NCBI GenBank assembly: GCA_963677175.2 | Contig: CAXXES010000004.1 | Coordinates: 558,001-622,000 of the forward strand | Direction: 5' to 3' | Origin: Sunxiuqinia sp963677175 | GTDB taxonomy: Bacteria; Bacteroidota; Bacteroidia; Bacteroidales; Prolixibacteraceae | DNA: 64,000 nt | In this document: piece by piece, positions 42,091 through 51,442 of the stretch | How positions within the stretch are numbered: the stretch's first letter is position 1 | How the letters are laid out: every line of letters starts with the position of its first letter | Position numbers and translations under genes: made by a program | The notes under the pieces: generated by a model | The model's input: only the letters and a program-made list of their open reading frames with translations | The model's database searches: none | What the model was told of the DNA's origin: nothing

Positions 42091-44346
42091 ATGAAAGACG
42101 ACACACAATCAAGTACTCCGGGAGACGGCAAAGTTTGGGATGTTAATGAACCAAACAAATGCCCTTTTACTGGAGGAGCAGTAAACAAGACGGCGGGAGG
42201 TGGCAGGTCAAACCGAGACTGGTGGCCAAATCAGTTGAATTTGAGTATTCTTCGCCAGCATTCGTCGCGGTCCAATCCAATGGGCGAAGATTTCAATTAT
42301 GCCGAGGAATTTAAACAACTAGACCTGGCTGCCGTCAAGAAAGATCTTTTCGATCTGATGACCAATTCTCAGGACTGGTGGCCGGCTGACTATGGTCACT
42401 ACGGGCCATTCTTCATTCGAATGGCATGGCACAGTGCAGGAACTTACCGCATTGCCGATGGTCGCGGGGGTGGGGGATCCGGCTCGCAACGTTTTGCACC
42501 GCTCAACAGTTGGCCCGATAATGCCAACCTTGACAAGGCCCGCTTATTGCTTTGGCCGGTCAAACAGAAATATGGAAAGCAGATTTCCTGGGCCGACCTG
42601 ATGATTTTGGCCGGAAACTGCGCCCTGGAATCAATGGGCTTTAAAATATTCGGTTTTGGTGGTGGACGCGAAGATATTTGGGAACCCGAAGAAGATATCT
42701 ATTGGGGGTCTGAAGGCGAATGGTTGGGAAACAAGGAACGTTTAGCCGGCAATGAGCTTGAAAACCCGCTTGGCGCTACACATATGGGACTGATTTATGT
42801 GAATCCGGAAGGCCCCAACGGCAATCCTGATTCGCTGGCCGCAGCAAAAGATATTCGAGAAACTTTCGGACGCATGGCGATGAATGACTATGAAACCGTC
42901 GCGTTGATTGCCGGAGGGCACACCTTTGGTAAAACCCACGGAGCTGCTGATCCACTGAAGTACGTTGGGGCGGAACCCGCCGGTGCAAGCATGGAAGAAC
43001 AGAACCTCGGCTGGAAAAATACGTATGGCGCCGGGCATGGCGAACACACGATTACCAGTGGTTTAGAGGGGGCCTGGACGAAAACGCCGACCAAATGGAG
43101 CAACAACTTTTTCGAAAATCTTTTTGATTACGAATGGGAACTGACCAAGAGTCCGGCCGGTGCACACCAGTGGAAACCCAGAGGACAAGCCGGTGCCAAT
43201 AGCATTCCCGATGCGCACAATCCAGAGAAGCGCCATGCGCCATTTATGTTGACCACTGACGTGGCTTTGCGGGTTGATCCAGCCTACGAAAAAATATCAA
43301 GACACTTTTATGAGAATCCGGATGAATTTGCCGACGCGTTTGCTCGTGCCTGGTTTAAGTTAACTCACCGGGATATGGGACCGATTACCCGTTATTTGGG
43401 GCCCGAGGTGCCTCAGGAAGAGCTGATCTGGCAAGATCCGGTGCCAGCCGTCGATCACGAATTGGTTGACGAGCAGGATGTCACTTTGCTGAAAGCGCAG
43501 ATTCTCGAATCAGGCTTGTCTGTATCTCAATTGGTCACGACGGCTTGGGGGTCAGCATCAACCTTCCGAGGTTCAGATAAGCGCGGTGGTGCCAATGGCG
43601 CACGGATTCGCCTGGCTCCTCAAAAAGATTGGGAAGTCAACAATCCAGATCAGTTGGCTCAAGTGCTTGAGAAGTTGCAGGGTGTTCAAAATATCTTCAA
43701 CGGATCTCAGTCGGGTAACAAGCGGGTTTCGCTGGCCGACTTGATTGTTCTTGGCGGATGTGCAGGAATTGAACAGGCAGCCAAGAATGCTGGTCATGAG
43801 TTGACAGTTCCTTTCACTCCGGGACGCACGGATGCTTCGCAGAAAAAAACTGATATTGAAGCGTTTGGTCCATTGGAACCGAATGCTGACGGCTTTCGCA
43901 ACTACCTGAGAAAAAGAGACAATATAAGTGCTTCAGCCGAAGAGTTGTTGGTTGACCGGGCGCAATTGCTAACCCTTACACCGCCTGAAATGACGGTTCT
44001 CCTTGGAGGGATGCGCGTGCTGAATACCAACTTCGATCAGTCTCAACACGGCGTGTTTACCAATCGTCCGGAAGTTCTCACCAACGACTTTTTCATGAAC
44101 TTGCTTGATTTGAGAACAACCTGGAAAGCAACTTCGGAGGATGAAGCGCTGTTTGAGGGAAGCGATCGTTCAACTGGCGAACAAAAGTGGACGGGCACCC
44201 GCGCCGATCTTATTTTTGGATCGAATTCAGAGCTTCGGGCTTTGGCGGAAGTCTATGGATCGGAGGATTCACTGGAAAAATTTGTACGCGACTTTGTGGC
44301 TGCCTGGACTAAAGTAATGAACCTTGATCGCTTTGACCTGGCCTGA
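42091..44346 (+). CDS. katG: Catalase-peroxidase KatG
   Basis: 751 residues, two-domain class I haem peroxidase. Distal site RMAWHSAGTYR (Arg, Trp, His, about 108-118). The Tyr in MGLIYVNPEGPNG and the Met in FGRMAMNDYET can form the Met-Tyr-Trp adduct needed for catalase activity. Proximal haem ligand His in AGGHTFGKTHGA. The C-terminal domain lacks haem (about 430-745). Detoxifies peroxide, unusual emphasis for a largely anaerobic-looking genome. No PerR/OxyR gene is adjacent. Confidence 0.97.
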   Translation: MKDDTQSSTPGDGKVWDVNEPNKCPFTGGAVNKTAGGGRSNRDWWPNQLNLSILRQHSSRSNPMGEDFNYAEEFKQLDLAAVKKDLFDLMTNSQDWWPADYGHYGPFFIRMAWHSAGTYRIADGRGGGGSGSQRFAPLNSWPDNANLDKARLLLWPVKQKYGKQISWADLMILAGNCALESMGFKIFGFGGGREDIWEPEEDIYWGSEGEWLGNKERLAGNELENPLGATHMGLIYVNPEGPNGNPDSLAAAKDIRETFGRMAMNDYETVALIAGGHTFGKTHGAADPLKYVGAEPAGASMEEQNLGWKNTYGAGHGEHTITSGLEGAWTKTPTKWSNNFFENLFDYEWELTKSPAGAHQWKPRGQAGANSIPDAHNPEKRHAPFMLTTDVALRVDPAYEKISRHFYENPDEFADAFARAWFKLTHRDMGPITRYLGPEVPQEELIWQDPVPAVDHELVDEQDVTLLKAQILESGLSVSQLVTTAWGSASTFRGSDKRGGANGARIRLAPQKDWEVNNPDQLAQVLEKLQGVQNIFNGSQSGNKRVSLADLIVLGGCAGIEQAAKNAGHELTVPFTPGRTDASQKKTDIEAFGPLEPNADGFRNYLRKRDNISASAEELLVDRAQLLTLTPPEMTVLLGGMRVLNTNFDQSQHGVFTNRPEVLTNDFFMNLLDLRTTWKATSEDEALFEGSDRSTGEQKWTGTRADLIFGSNSELRALAEVYGSEDSLEKFVRDFVAAWTKVMNLDRFDLA

Positions 44347-44399
44347 ACTTGAAGCCCAGAACAGCTTGAATTCATTCAGGTTTTGATAGAAAATAGAAA

Positions 44400-44435
44400 C
44401 GGGGTGATTTGGAAACAGGTCACCCCGCTTTATTG
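44400..44435 (+). terminator. Terminator after katG
   Basis: CGGGGTGA (44400-44407) pairs perfectly with TCACCCCG (44420-44427), then CTTTATTG. Confidence 0.75.
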
Positions 44436-44439
44436 ATAG

Positions 44440-44475
44440 GCTCAAGCTCCCGCTTCACCGATGGGTGAATTGAGC
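44440..44475. repeat. Bipartite hairpin in the katG-groEL gap
   Basis: GCTCAA (44440-44445) pairs with TTGAGC (44470-44475), and TTCACC (44454-44459) with GGTGAA (44464-44469), leaving an 8-nt bulge on the left. The remaining gap (44476-44777) is AT-rich with no supportable gene. Confidence 0.45.
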
Positions 44476-44777
44476 ACAATAGTTGTTTTCAAAGCGTAGC
44501 TTGAAACGAGAAGGCCAGGGTGGGGCAGGCATTGATGAGTGGAAGAAGTAAGCAAGTCGCCACTATTTGTACACGACTTCCCCGGCAAGAAATGAATGCG
44601 TGATTATTAGATGGAATAGCTGTGATAGTACATAAGCACGATGTCCATTAGTACATGTGTAAGTGAAATATAAGATATGGATAATGAATATCTGTAAAAC
44701 TACGAAGTAACTGTCTCGTTTCCCTTATGTACAGATGAACTTATGCACCCATGAACATTTTGTTGAGGGCTATTAAA

Positions 44778-44819
44778 ATAATTAAAATAAAACAGCGCAC
44801 CAATAATGATGCGCTGTTT
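44778..44819 (-). terminator. Terminator after groEL
   Basis: AAACAGCGCA (44790-44799) pairs with TGCGCTGTTT (44810-44819). The A-rich run 44774-44792 gives the U-tract on the minus strand. Confidence 0.75.
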
Positions 44820-44866
44820 GTTTATTTCAGATTGATTTACTAATCTTTTGAAAGTGTGTGGCCTGA

Positions 44867-46501
44867 TTACATCATGCCGCCCATTCCGCCACCCATTGGA
44901 GGCATCGATGGAGATGGGTGATCTTCTTTTTCTTCAACCATGACACATTCGGTGGTCAGGAACATACCTGCAATTGATGCGGCATTTTCAAGAGCTACAC
45001 GTGCCACTTTGGCTGGGTCAATCACACCTGTTTCGTATAAATTTTGGTATTCATCAACGCGGGCATTGTATCCGAAGTCGCCTTCGCCTTCGCGCACTTT
45101 TTGTACCACAACGGCACCTTCTTTGCCAGCATTGACTACAATTTGACGCAAGGGTTCTTCAATGGCACGTTTGATGATTTCGATACCTGTTGTTTCGTCC
45201 TCGTTCTCACCTGTCAGTCCTTCCAACGAAGCAATGGCACGGATATAGCCAACACCACCACCAGGAATAATACCTTCTTCAACAGCGGCACGGGTTGCAC
45301 TTAACGCATCGTCAACACGGTCTTTCTTCTCTTTCATTTCAACTTCAGAAGCAGCACCAATGTACAGTACAGCAACACCACCGGCAAGTTTGGCCAAACG
45401 TTCCTGCAATTTCTCACGGTCGTAGTCTGATGTGGTTGATTCGATTTGACGTTTGATCATGCTTACGCGTGACTTGATGGCTGCATCATCGCCGGCGCCA
45501 GCTACTACGGTCGTATTCTCTTTGTCAACCGTAATTTTTTCAGCCTGACCAAGCATCTCCAGGGTGGTGTCTTCCAGTTTCATACCTTTTTCTTCGGTAA
45601 TTACAGTTCCACCTGTTAAGATAGCCAGATCTTCCAGCATTTCTTTGCGACGGTCGCCAAATCCCGGAGCTTTAACAGCACATACTTTCAGTGAGCCACG
45701 CAACCGGTTTACAACCAGCGTTGCCAGCGCTTCACCGTCAACATCTTCGGAAATAATCATCAAAGGACGTCCGGTTTGAGCGGTTTGTTCCAGCACCGGA
45801 AGCATGTCTTTCATTGTGCTGATCTTTTTGTCGTGGATCAGGATGAAAGGATTTTCAAGGCTGGCTTCCATTTTCTCAGTATCAGTCACAAAATAAGGAG
45901 AAATGTATCCGCGGTCGAACTGCATACCTTCCACAACATCAACATAAGTCTCTGTTCCTTTGGCTTCTTCAACCGTGATGACACCTTCTTTGTGTACTTT
46001 TTCCATCGCTTCGGCAATCAACGAACCAATTTCTTCGTCACCGTTAGCCGAAACTTTAGCTACTTGTTTAATTTTATTGTAGTCGTCGCCAATGTTTTGT
46101 GCTTGCGACTGGATGCTTTCTACAACTTTGCGTACGGCTTTGTCGATACCACGTTTCAGGTCCATTGGATTGGCACCTGCTGTTACGTTTTTCAAGCCAA
46201 CACTGATGATCGACTGGGCCAGAACAGTTGCTGTAGTGGTTCCGTCACCGGCGTCGTCGCCTGTTTTGCTGGCTACTTCTTTTACCATTTGAGCGCCAAT
46301 ATTGGCGTATGAATCTGGAAGGTCAATTTCTTTAGCAACAGTTACACCATCTTTGGTGATTTGGGGAGCGCCAAATTTTTTCTCAATAACCACATTGCGA
46401 CCTTTTGGTCCCAAGGTTATTTTGACGGCATCAGCCAGTTGGTCAACTCCTTTTTTCAGCAAGTCTCTTGCTTCGACATTGAATTTAATTTCTTTTGCCA
46501 T
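44867..46501 (-). CDS. groEL: Chaperonin GroEL
   Basis: 544 residues, 60-kDa chaperonin subunit of the ATP-driven folding cage. Start AKEIKFNVEARDLL; TLGPKGRNVVIEKKFG and GDGTTTATVLA (ATP-binding, with catalytic Asp), KAPGFGDRRKEML, and the Gly/Met-rich tail SMPPMGGGMGGMM. Follows groES by 31 bp. No CIRCE inverted repeat was found upstream. Confidence 0.98.
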   Translation of the reverse strand: MAKEIKFNVEARDLLKKGVDQLADAVKITLGPKGRNVVIEKKFGAPQITKDGVTVAKEIDLPDSYANIGAQMVKEVASKTGDDAGDGTTTATVLAQSIISVGLKNVTAGANPMDLKRGIDKAVRKVVESIQSQAQNIGDDYNKIKQVAKVSANGDEEIGSLIAEAMEKVHKEGVITVEEAKGTETYVDVVEGMQFDRGYISPYFVTDTEKMEASLENPFILIHDKKISTMKDMLPVLEQTAQTGRPLMIISEDVDGEALATLVVNRLRGSLKVCAVKAPGFGDRRKEMLEDLAILTGGTVITEEKGMKLEDTTLEMLGQAEKITVDKENTTVVAGAGDDAAIKSRVSMIKRQIESTTSDYDREKLQERLAKLAGGVAVLYIGAASEVEMKEKKDRVDDALSATRAAVEEGIIPGGGVGYIRAIASLEGLTGENEDETTGIEIIKRAIEEPLRQIVVNAGKEGAVVVQKVREGEGDFGYNARVDEYQNLYETGVIDPAKVARVALENAASIAGMFLTTECVMVEEKEDHPSPSMPPMGGGMGGMM

Positions 46502-46532
46502 TGTTATCCTTTTTTTAGATTTTTAGTTTTAA

Positions 46533-46811
46533 TTAAACAATGTATAAAACATCTGTTTGTGACATCAACAAATAATCTTTCCCGTCGATGTTCAACTCCG
46601 TACCGGAGTACTTTCCATAGAAGACAGTATCGCCAGCTTTCAATTCCATGGGCTCATCTTTTTTAGCAGCACCAACTAAAACTACTTGGCCAATTTGTGG
46701 CTTTTCTTTCGCTGAATCAGGAATAATAATTCCACTCGCTGTTTTTGTTTCTGCTTCCTGTGGTTGAACCAGGATTTTACCTGCAAGGATTTTACCTTTT
46801 AACTCTGCCAT
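46533..46811 (-). CDS. groES: Co-chaperonin GroES
   Basis: 92 residues. Family features: KILVQPQEAETKTASGIIIPDSAKE (mobile loop region; quoted in part ETKTASGIIIP), GDTVFYGKYSGTEL and the C-terminal DYLLMSQTDVLYIV. Caps the GroEL cage. First gene of the bicistronic operon; the 266-bp upstream region has no CIRCE element. Confidence 0.97.
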   Translation of the reverse strand: MAELKGKILAGKILVQPQEAETKTASGIIIPDSAKEKPQIGQVVLVGAAKKDEPMELKAGDTVFYGKYSGTELNIDGKDYLLMSQTDVLYIV

Positions 46812-47022
46812 TTTTTGAATTATTTTTAATTAGACATATTTTTAAATTGACACCTTTGACTATCGAATTTTATGCCAAAGAAGGTAGGGCAACTATTGGC
46901 GGATGAATTGAGACATTTTTTCCTTTCCCAAGAATGAAGGAGAAGCCAATAGCTGTGTTTGTATTTGCTTTTCAGGGATTTGTGACTGCATGGCAGTTGT
47001 TTTTAAAACCTGACATTTGGGC

Positions 47023-47055
47023 ATAAAAAAAACACTCGGACAGCGAGTGGTTTTA
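47023..47055 (-). terminator. Terminator after secG
   Basis: CACTCG (47033-47038) pairs with CGAGTG (47044-47049). An A8 run (47025-47032) gives a U-tract on the minus strand. It separates the envelope operon from groES-groEL. Confidence 0.7.
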
Positions 47056-47077
47056 TATGGTATGAAGTTAAATCCTT

Positions 47078-47434
47078 TTATTCGGTAGGTTCTTCTTCGT
47101 TTGAAGTATCTTCTTGTTCAGGAGCTGTTAGCGGAAAATTAGGAACCGCACTGGGATCAACGGCATTTTCAATTTGGTTTTGAATAGAAGAACGGTTAAG
47201 ATCTTCAGCCGATCGTGGGATTAAAGCACTTCCTAAAACGGAAAATAATAATAATGCTCCGGCTAAATACCACGTTGCTTTTTCCAAAAAGTCGGTTGTT
47301 TTCCGCACACCCATGATTTGGTTTGAGGACTGAAAGTTGCTTGCCAAACCACCACCTTTTGAGTTTTGTACTAACACAATCAGGATTAACAGCGCACAGG
47401 TGATGAAAGTTAAAACAGTTACTAGCGTGTACAT
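47078..47434 (-). CDS. secG: Preprotein translocase subunit SecG
   Basis: 118 residues with two membrane segments: VTVLTFITCALLILIVLVQN at the start and ATWYLAGALLLFSVLGSALI near 55-74. Between them is the SecG signature NSKGGGLASNF. An acidic cytoplasmic tail (TAPEQEDTSNEEEPTE) is common in Bacteroidota SecG. Associates with SecYE to aid SecA-driven export. Last gene of the sigma-54 activator operon. Confidence 0.92.
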   Translation of the reverse strand: MYTLVTVLTFITCALLILIVLVQNSKGGGLASNFQSSNQIMGVRKTTDFLEKATWYLAGALLLFSVLGSALIPRSAEDLNRSSIQNQIENAVDPSAVPNFPLTAPEQEDTSNEEEPTE

Positions 47435-47445
47435 GGTATGCTTTA

Positions 47446-48048
47446 TTAATTCATTAATTTTTTTAAGATCTCAATCTGACCGGCAAAGTAAGTACTTTTT
47501 TCCGGAAATTTCAAACTTAAATTTTCGTAGGCCTGTATTGCTTTTTGATAATGCTTTTGCTGGGCGTAAATTTTTGCAAGCGTTTCAGTAACAAGCGAAT
47601 TATCGGTTCTTTCTTCCGGTTCGTCTTCAACTGGCGCTTCCACTTCATTCAATACTTTTTCAGCTTCTTTTTTCCGAATCGACCGGATCAGGTCAACTAA
47701 GGTCTCTTCGCGATCCTCTTTCCGATCCGTTAACTGATAAAAGCCCGGAGCCATATATTCTTTCGCCAGCGGATCCTGATCAGCCAGTTCTGAAGTAAGC
47801 TTTTCGTCAGCCGTTTCTTCCTGATGTAAAAAATGATACAACTTACGCCGGTCGGCTATTCGGATGGCACCACGCTCCAAATAGCTGTCGAAATCGGGAT
47901 CGTTCAACATTTTCAGGTTCTTCAGTAGCAAGATCCAGGCTGCCTGAAAAGTGGGGTAGCTTTCCACCACTTCTTTTAGCTCAGTCAAACTTTCCTGGTT
48001 CAGTTTTTCAGGATGGTTTAGGTAGTTGTAAAAAGCTTCTTTTTGCAT
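47446..48048 (-). CDS. TPR-containing hypothetical protein
   Basis: 200 residues, cytoplasmic. Charged N-terminal half; a tetratricopeptide-like pair near the C-terminus (SLVTETLAKIYAQQKHYQKA, AIQAYENLSLKFPEKSTYFA). It sits between lptE (1-nt overlap) and secG (11 bp), an order I recall as conserved in Bacteroidota, but its function is unknown. Confidence 0.8.
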   Translation of the reverse strand: MQKEAFYNYLNHPEKLNQESLTELKEVVESYPTFQAAWILLLKNLKMLNDPDFDSYLERGAIRIADRRKLYHFLHQEETADEKLTSELADQDPLAKEYMAPGFYQLTDRKEDREETLVDLIRSIRKKEAEKVLNEVEAPVEDEPEERTDNSLVTETLAKIYAQQKHYQKAIQAYENLSLKFPEKSTYFAGQIEILKKLMN

Positions 48049-48578
48049 TACCAGTTAGCAATCGACGCATTAAAAATATCTTCCGTCAGTTTGTCCAGAA
48101 TGAGTACCACCAGTTCTTCTTCAACACTGCTTAAGATGTCGTTGCTGTTGAAATCTTCGTAAGCTGAGAATGTTTTCTCCCAGTCTTCGTCGGGATTCGT
48201 GCTGTTGGTGTATTTCACCTTAACCGAAACGGTCAGCCTGGTCTGTGCTGCCAGGTCGCCTTCGGAGATGTTCATTGGGCGGGTTTCGTAGTTCGTGATT
48301 TGTCCTTCAAATATCAGGTCGCCGTCTTCATCTTGTTGGTTGAGCGATGTTTGTCGCAGCAGCTTGTCTTGCAAGGCCTCTGTCATTTGCTGGCTGAGGT
48401 TGGGGTTAATCAGCCTTGCCCGGTTTGGGAAGTAATAGACCGAAAACGTTTTAACTTCAGGCGAAATGGAAGCTCCTGTAAATGAATAGGAGACTTTGCA
48501 GCTTTGAAACAGTCCGTTTCCGGCCAGCAAAAGTAGTGCAACCAGCAAAAAGCTTTTGAGACTATTGATTGATGTCAT
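48048..48578 (-). CDS. lptE: LPS-assembly lipoprotein LptE
   Basis: Start taken at 48578 (MTSINSLKSFLL); the longer frame overlaps the preceding gene heavily. 176 residues with signal peptide and lipobox (GLFQSCKVSYSF). GASISPEVKTFSVYYFPN and LRQTSLNQQDEDGDLIFEGQI (quoted in part) match the LptE/RlpB pattern. It would plug the LptD barrel in the outer membrane. Overlaps the end of the sigma-54 activator gene by 17 bp. Confidence 0.82.
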   Translation of the reverse strand: MTSINSLKSFLLVALLLLAGNGLFQSCKVSYSFTGASISPEVKTFSVYYFPNRARLINPNLSQQMTEALQDKLLRQTSLNQQDEDGDLIFEGQITNYETRPMNISEGDLAAQTRLTVSVKVKYTNSTNPDEDWEKTFSAYEDFNSNDILSSVEEELVVLILDKLTEDIFNASIANW

Positions 48579-49797
48579 ATTCCTTAATTTTTCGGTATAG
48601 GGTTCGCTCTGAGATTCCCAGCTCCTGTGCCGCATATTTTCTCTTCCCCTTATGTTTTTCAAGGGCTTTTTTAATTAACTCAACTTCTTTGTCTTCCAAT
48701 GATAATGATTCTTCCACAAATTCTTCGGTATCCTGAATGTCTTCCCGGTCAATTGGGTCGTTGTAATGAATGGGGGGCTGGGCTTGTCGTTCCGCTGCTA
48801 CCGGGTTTTCATCCTGCTGATAAATTTTCCTGATGATTTGCGCATTTTCTGAATGAAAATCAGGGCGGTCGGCGCCATCAACCATCAGGTCGTGAACCAG
48901 TTTCTTCAGGTCGTTCATGTCTTTTTTCATATCGAAAAGCACCTGATACAGAATTTCACGCTCGTTAGCAAATGTTTTCTCATCAATTCCTCTGTACAAA
49001 GCCGGCAAATGATTGATCGCGCTTGGAAGATAACCACGCATGGCATTGCCGTCAATGTTGCGGTTTTGCTCGATGATTGATATTTGCTCGGTGATATTTT
49101 TAAGCTGGCGGACGTTTCCGGGCCAATTGTAATTAGCCAACACTGTCTGAGCTTCTTCGTCGAGCCGGATGGGTGGCATGCGATAGCGTTCGGCAAAGTC
49201 GAGGGCAAATTTTCGGAAGAGCAGGTAAATATCTTCTTTTCGGTCGCGCAGGGGGAGCACACGAATGGGAACCGTATTGAGTCGGTAATATAAATCTTCG
49301 CGGAACTTTCCCTCCTGAATGGCAATCGGGATATCAACATTGGTGGCGGCAACTACCCGCACATTGGTTTTCAGAACCTTCGAAGATCCTACTTTCATAA
49401 ACTCGCCTGCTTCCAACACGCGCAACAAGCGAACCTGGGTGGAAAGTGGCAGTTCGCCAATTTCATCCAAGAAGATGGTACCGCCGTCGGCTTCTTCAAA
49501 ATAACCTTTCCGATCGGATAACGCGCCGGTAAAAGCACCCTTTTCGTGCCCAAATAGTTCCGAGTCAATGGTTCCTTCCGGAATGGCACCGCAGTTTACA
49601 GCAATGTACTTGCCATGTTTTCGCGACGAAAATTGATGGATAATTTGAGGAAATGCTTCTTTGCCGGTTCCACTTTCACCGGTAATCAATACTGATAAAT
49701 CAGTGGGGGCAACCTGAACGGCTACTTCAATTGCACGGTTTAGCGCTAAAGCATTTCCAATAATTGCAAAGCGTTGTTTTATTTCCTGAACATCCAT
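48562..49797 (-). CDS. Sigma-54-dependent transcriptional activator (AAA+ with Fis-type HTH)
   Basis: 411 residues without an N-terminal receiver. AAA+ domain: Walker A GESGTGKEAF (about 40-49), sigma-54 contact loop GAFTGA (about 88-93), Walker B GGTIFLDEIGEL, arginine finger region FREDLYYRLN. C-terminal Fis HTH: KYAAQELGISERTLYRKIKE. With no sensor domain its activity may be set by level or a partner. It heads an operon with lptE, a TPR protein and secG, so envelope stress control is a reasonable guess. rpoN is not in the window. Confidence 0.92.
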   Translation of the reverse strand: MDVQEIKQRFAIIGNALALNRAIEVAVQVAPTDLSVLITGESGTGKEAFPQIIHQFSSRKHGKYIAVNCGAIPEGTIDSELFGHEKGAFTGALSDRKGYFEEADGGTIFLDEIGELPLSTQVRLLRVLEAGEFMKVGSSKVLKTNVRVVAATNVDIPIAIQEGKFREDLYYRLNTVPIRVLPLRDRKEDIYLLFRKFALDFAERYRMPPIRLDEEAQTVLANYNWPGNVRQLKNITEQISIIEQNRNIDGNAMRGYLPSAINHLPALYRGIDEKTFANEREILYQVLFDMKKDMNDLKKLVHDLMVDGADRPDFHSENAQIIRKIYQQDENPVAAERQAQPPIHYNDPIDREDIQDTEEFVEESLSLEDKEVELIKKALEKHKGKRKYAAQELGISERTLYRKIKEYDINQ

Positions 49798-49918
49798 ATT
49801 TTTGCTACTGAATTTTCAACTGACAAAGTTACAACTTTAACTTTTAAAGCCTTTGTTTTTATTGGTTAAGAATAATGAAGTGTTGCAGGCATGCATATAT
49901 TTAACAATTTTTAGTTTT

Positions 49919-49952
49919 TTTGCCTGTAAGCCAGAGCTTCATGTTAGCTTTG
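49919..49952 (+). promoter_or_regulatory. kdsB promoter (-33 TTTG, -7 TAGCTTTG)
   Basis: TTTG at 49919-49922 and TAGCTTTG at 49945-49952 are separated by 22 bp, close to the Bacteroidota housekeeping consensus. The ATG follows at 49975, giving a short leader. Confidence 0.6.
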
Positions 49953-49974
49953 TAACTCAATTAAAGTAAAGCGT

Positions 49975-50727
49975 ATGAAGTTTATTGGAATCATCCCCGC
50001 CCGTTATGCATCCACTCGTTTTCCCGGGAAACCGCTGGCAATTTTAAATGGAAAGCCAATTGTCCAACATGTGTATGAGAACGCAGCTAAAGGGCTTGAC
50101 GCTGTTTGGGTGGCTACAGATAACAGCCGGATTGCACAGGCGGTGACAAATTTTGGAGGACAGTTTATTATGACGCGGGAGGACCATCAAAGCGGAACCG
50201 ACCGATGTGCGGAGGCTGCACAGCTTTTATCGGTAAAGCATGATTTCGATGTCGTGATCAACATACAGGGAGATGAGCCCTTTGTTCGGATGGAGCAGAT
50301 TGAGGCGTTAAAATCTTGCTTTACTGACGCAGCAACCCAGATTGCGACGCTGGTTAAAGTGATTGATTCGGAGGAAGTCCTTTTCAATCCAAACCGACCT
50401 AAAGTTGTTGTGGGACGAAATCGGGATGCCTTGCTTTTTAGTCGCGAAACCATTCCTCATATTCGCGGAGCAGCCAAAAAACAGTGGCTGGATCAGCATG
50501 AGTTTTATTGTCATTTGGGTATGTATGCCTATCGAGAAGACGTTTTGCAGCAAATTACCCTGTTGCCTCCTTCGAAACTGGAGTTGGCCGAATCGTTGGA
50601 GCAATTGCGCTGGCTCGAGAATGGTTTTGTTATTAAAGTCGCGCAAACCCGCGTTGAAAGCATTGGAATAGATACGCCTGAAGATTTGGAAGCTGCGCGC
50701 TTGTTCCTGGAGCGCAAGCACCTTTAA
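49975..50727 (+). CDS. kdsB: 3-deoxy-manno-octulosonate cytidylyltransferase
   Basis: Activates Kdo as CMP-Kdo for LPS core synthesis. 250 residues. IIPARYASTRFPGKPLA (about 4-20), GRAIVQHVYE-like GKPIVQHVYE, VINIQGDEPFV (metal-binding Asp, about 90-100), and HLGMYAYREDVLQQI near 180. Its stop overlaps, tail to tail, the stop of the cyclophilin gene by 4 bp. Confidence 0.96.
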   Translation: MKFIGIIPARYASTRFPGKPLAILNGKPIVQHVYENAAKGLDAVWVATDNSRIAQAVTNFGGQFIMTREDHQSGTDRCAEAAQLLSVKHDFDVVINIQGDEPFVRMEQIEALKSCFTDAATQIATLVKVIDSEEVLFNPNRPKVVVGRNRDALLFSRETIPHIRGAAKKQWLDQHEFYCHLGMYAYREDVLQQITLLPPSKLELAESLEQLRWLENGFVIKVAQTRVESIGIDTPEDLEAARLFLERKHL

Positions 50728-51161
50728 CTTTCTGAAATAACAATTTTTTCAATGGTATCTCCCTGCCGAATGGCGTCAATTACCTCAAGACCATCGTAAA
50801 CTTTGCCAAAGCAAGTGTGGTTACGATCCAAATGGGCTGTGTTTTCGCGGCTGTGGCATACGAAAAACTGTGACCCACCCGTATTTCGGCCAGCATGAGC
50901 CATTGATAAAACACCGCGGTCGTGGTATTGGTTATTACCATCGAGTTCACACTTAATTTTATAGCCAGGGCCACCAGCACCAGTTCCGTCGGGGCATCCT
51001 CCTTGTATTACAAAGTTTGGAATAACCCGATGAAAGGTCAAACCATCATAAAAACCTTCTTCGGAAAGCTTTACAAAGTTGGCCACTGTTCCGGGAGCAT
51101 CTTCTTCATAAAAATTTACTTTCATGATCCCTTTGTTGGTATGAATTTCTGCTTGTTTCAT
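50724..51161 (-). CDS. Cyclophilin-type peptidyl-prolyl isomerase
   Basis: Start at 51161 (MKQAEIHTNKG). 145 residues, single cyclophilin domain without signal peptide, so cytoplasmic. FHRVIPNFVIQGG (catalytic Arg, Phe), AGRNTGGSQFFVC and HLDRNHTCFGKV are the active-site blocks. Convergent with kdsB. Confidence 0.93.
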   Translation of the reverse strand: MKQAEIHTNKGIMKVNFYEEDAPGTVANFVKLSEEGFYDGLTFHRVIPNFVIQGGCPDGTGAGGPGYKIKCELDGNNQYHDRGVLSMAHAGRNTGGSQFFVCHSRENTAHLDRNHTCFGKVYDGLEVIDAIRQGDTIEKIVISES

Positions 51162-51442
51162 TTTTTTAATTTTAATATTTGACAACAAAAGTACTATTTT
51201 CGTTTTGCATTTTGGAGTAAAAGCCTTAAATCTGTTGCTCAGGTTTTGTGGCTCGTGTGGATTGTTTTTAGTAATTATTGGTTCCTCCTGTATGAACGTT
51301 CCATAAGAATGCTGAGCATTTTACTGTTTTTAAACATTGTTATCGTAAGCGATAGATGGATTAAAGTCAGTTTTTAAGGTATTTTTCATCTTTTCCTTTG
51401 TATAGAACAATGGATTATTCATTTTGAAATAAAATAAACAAG

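Noticed and set aside
41858..42112. 84-codon minus-strand frame overlapping the katG start
   Set aside because: No family features and it overlaps the well-supported katG N-terminus.
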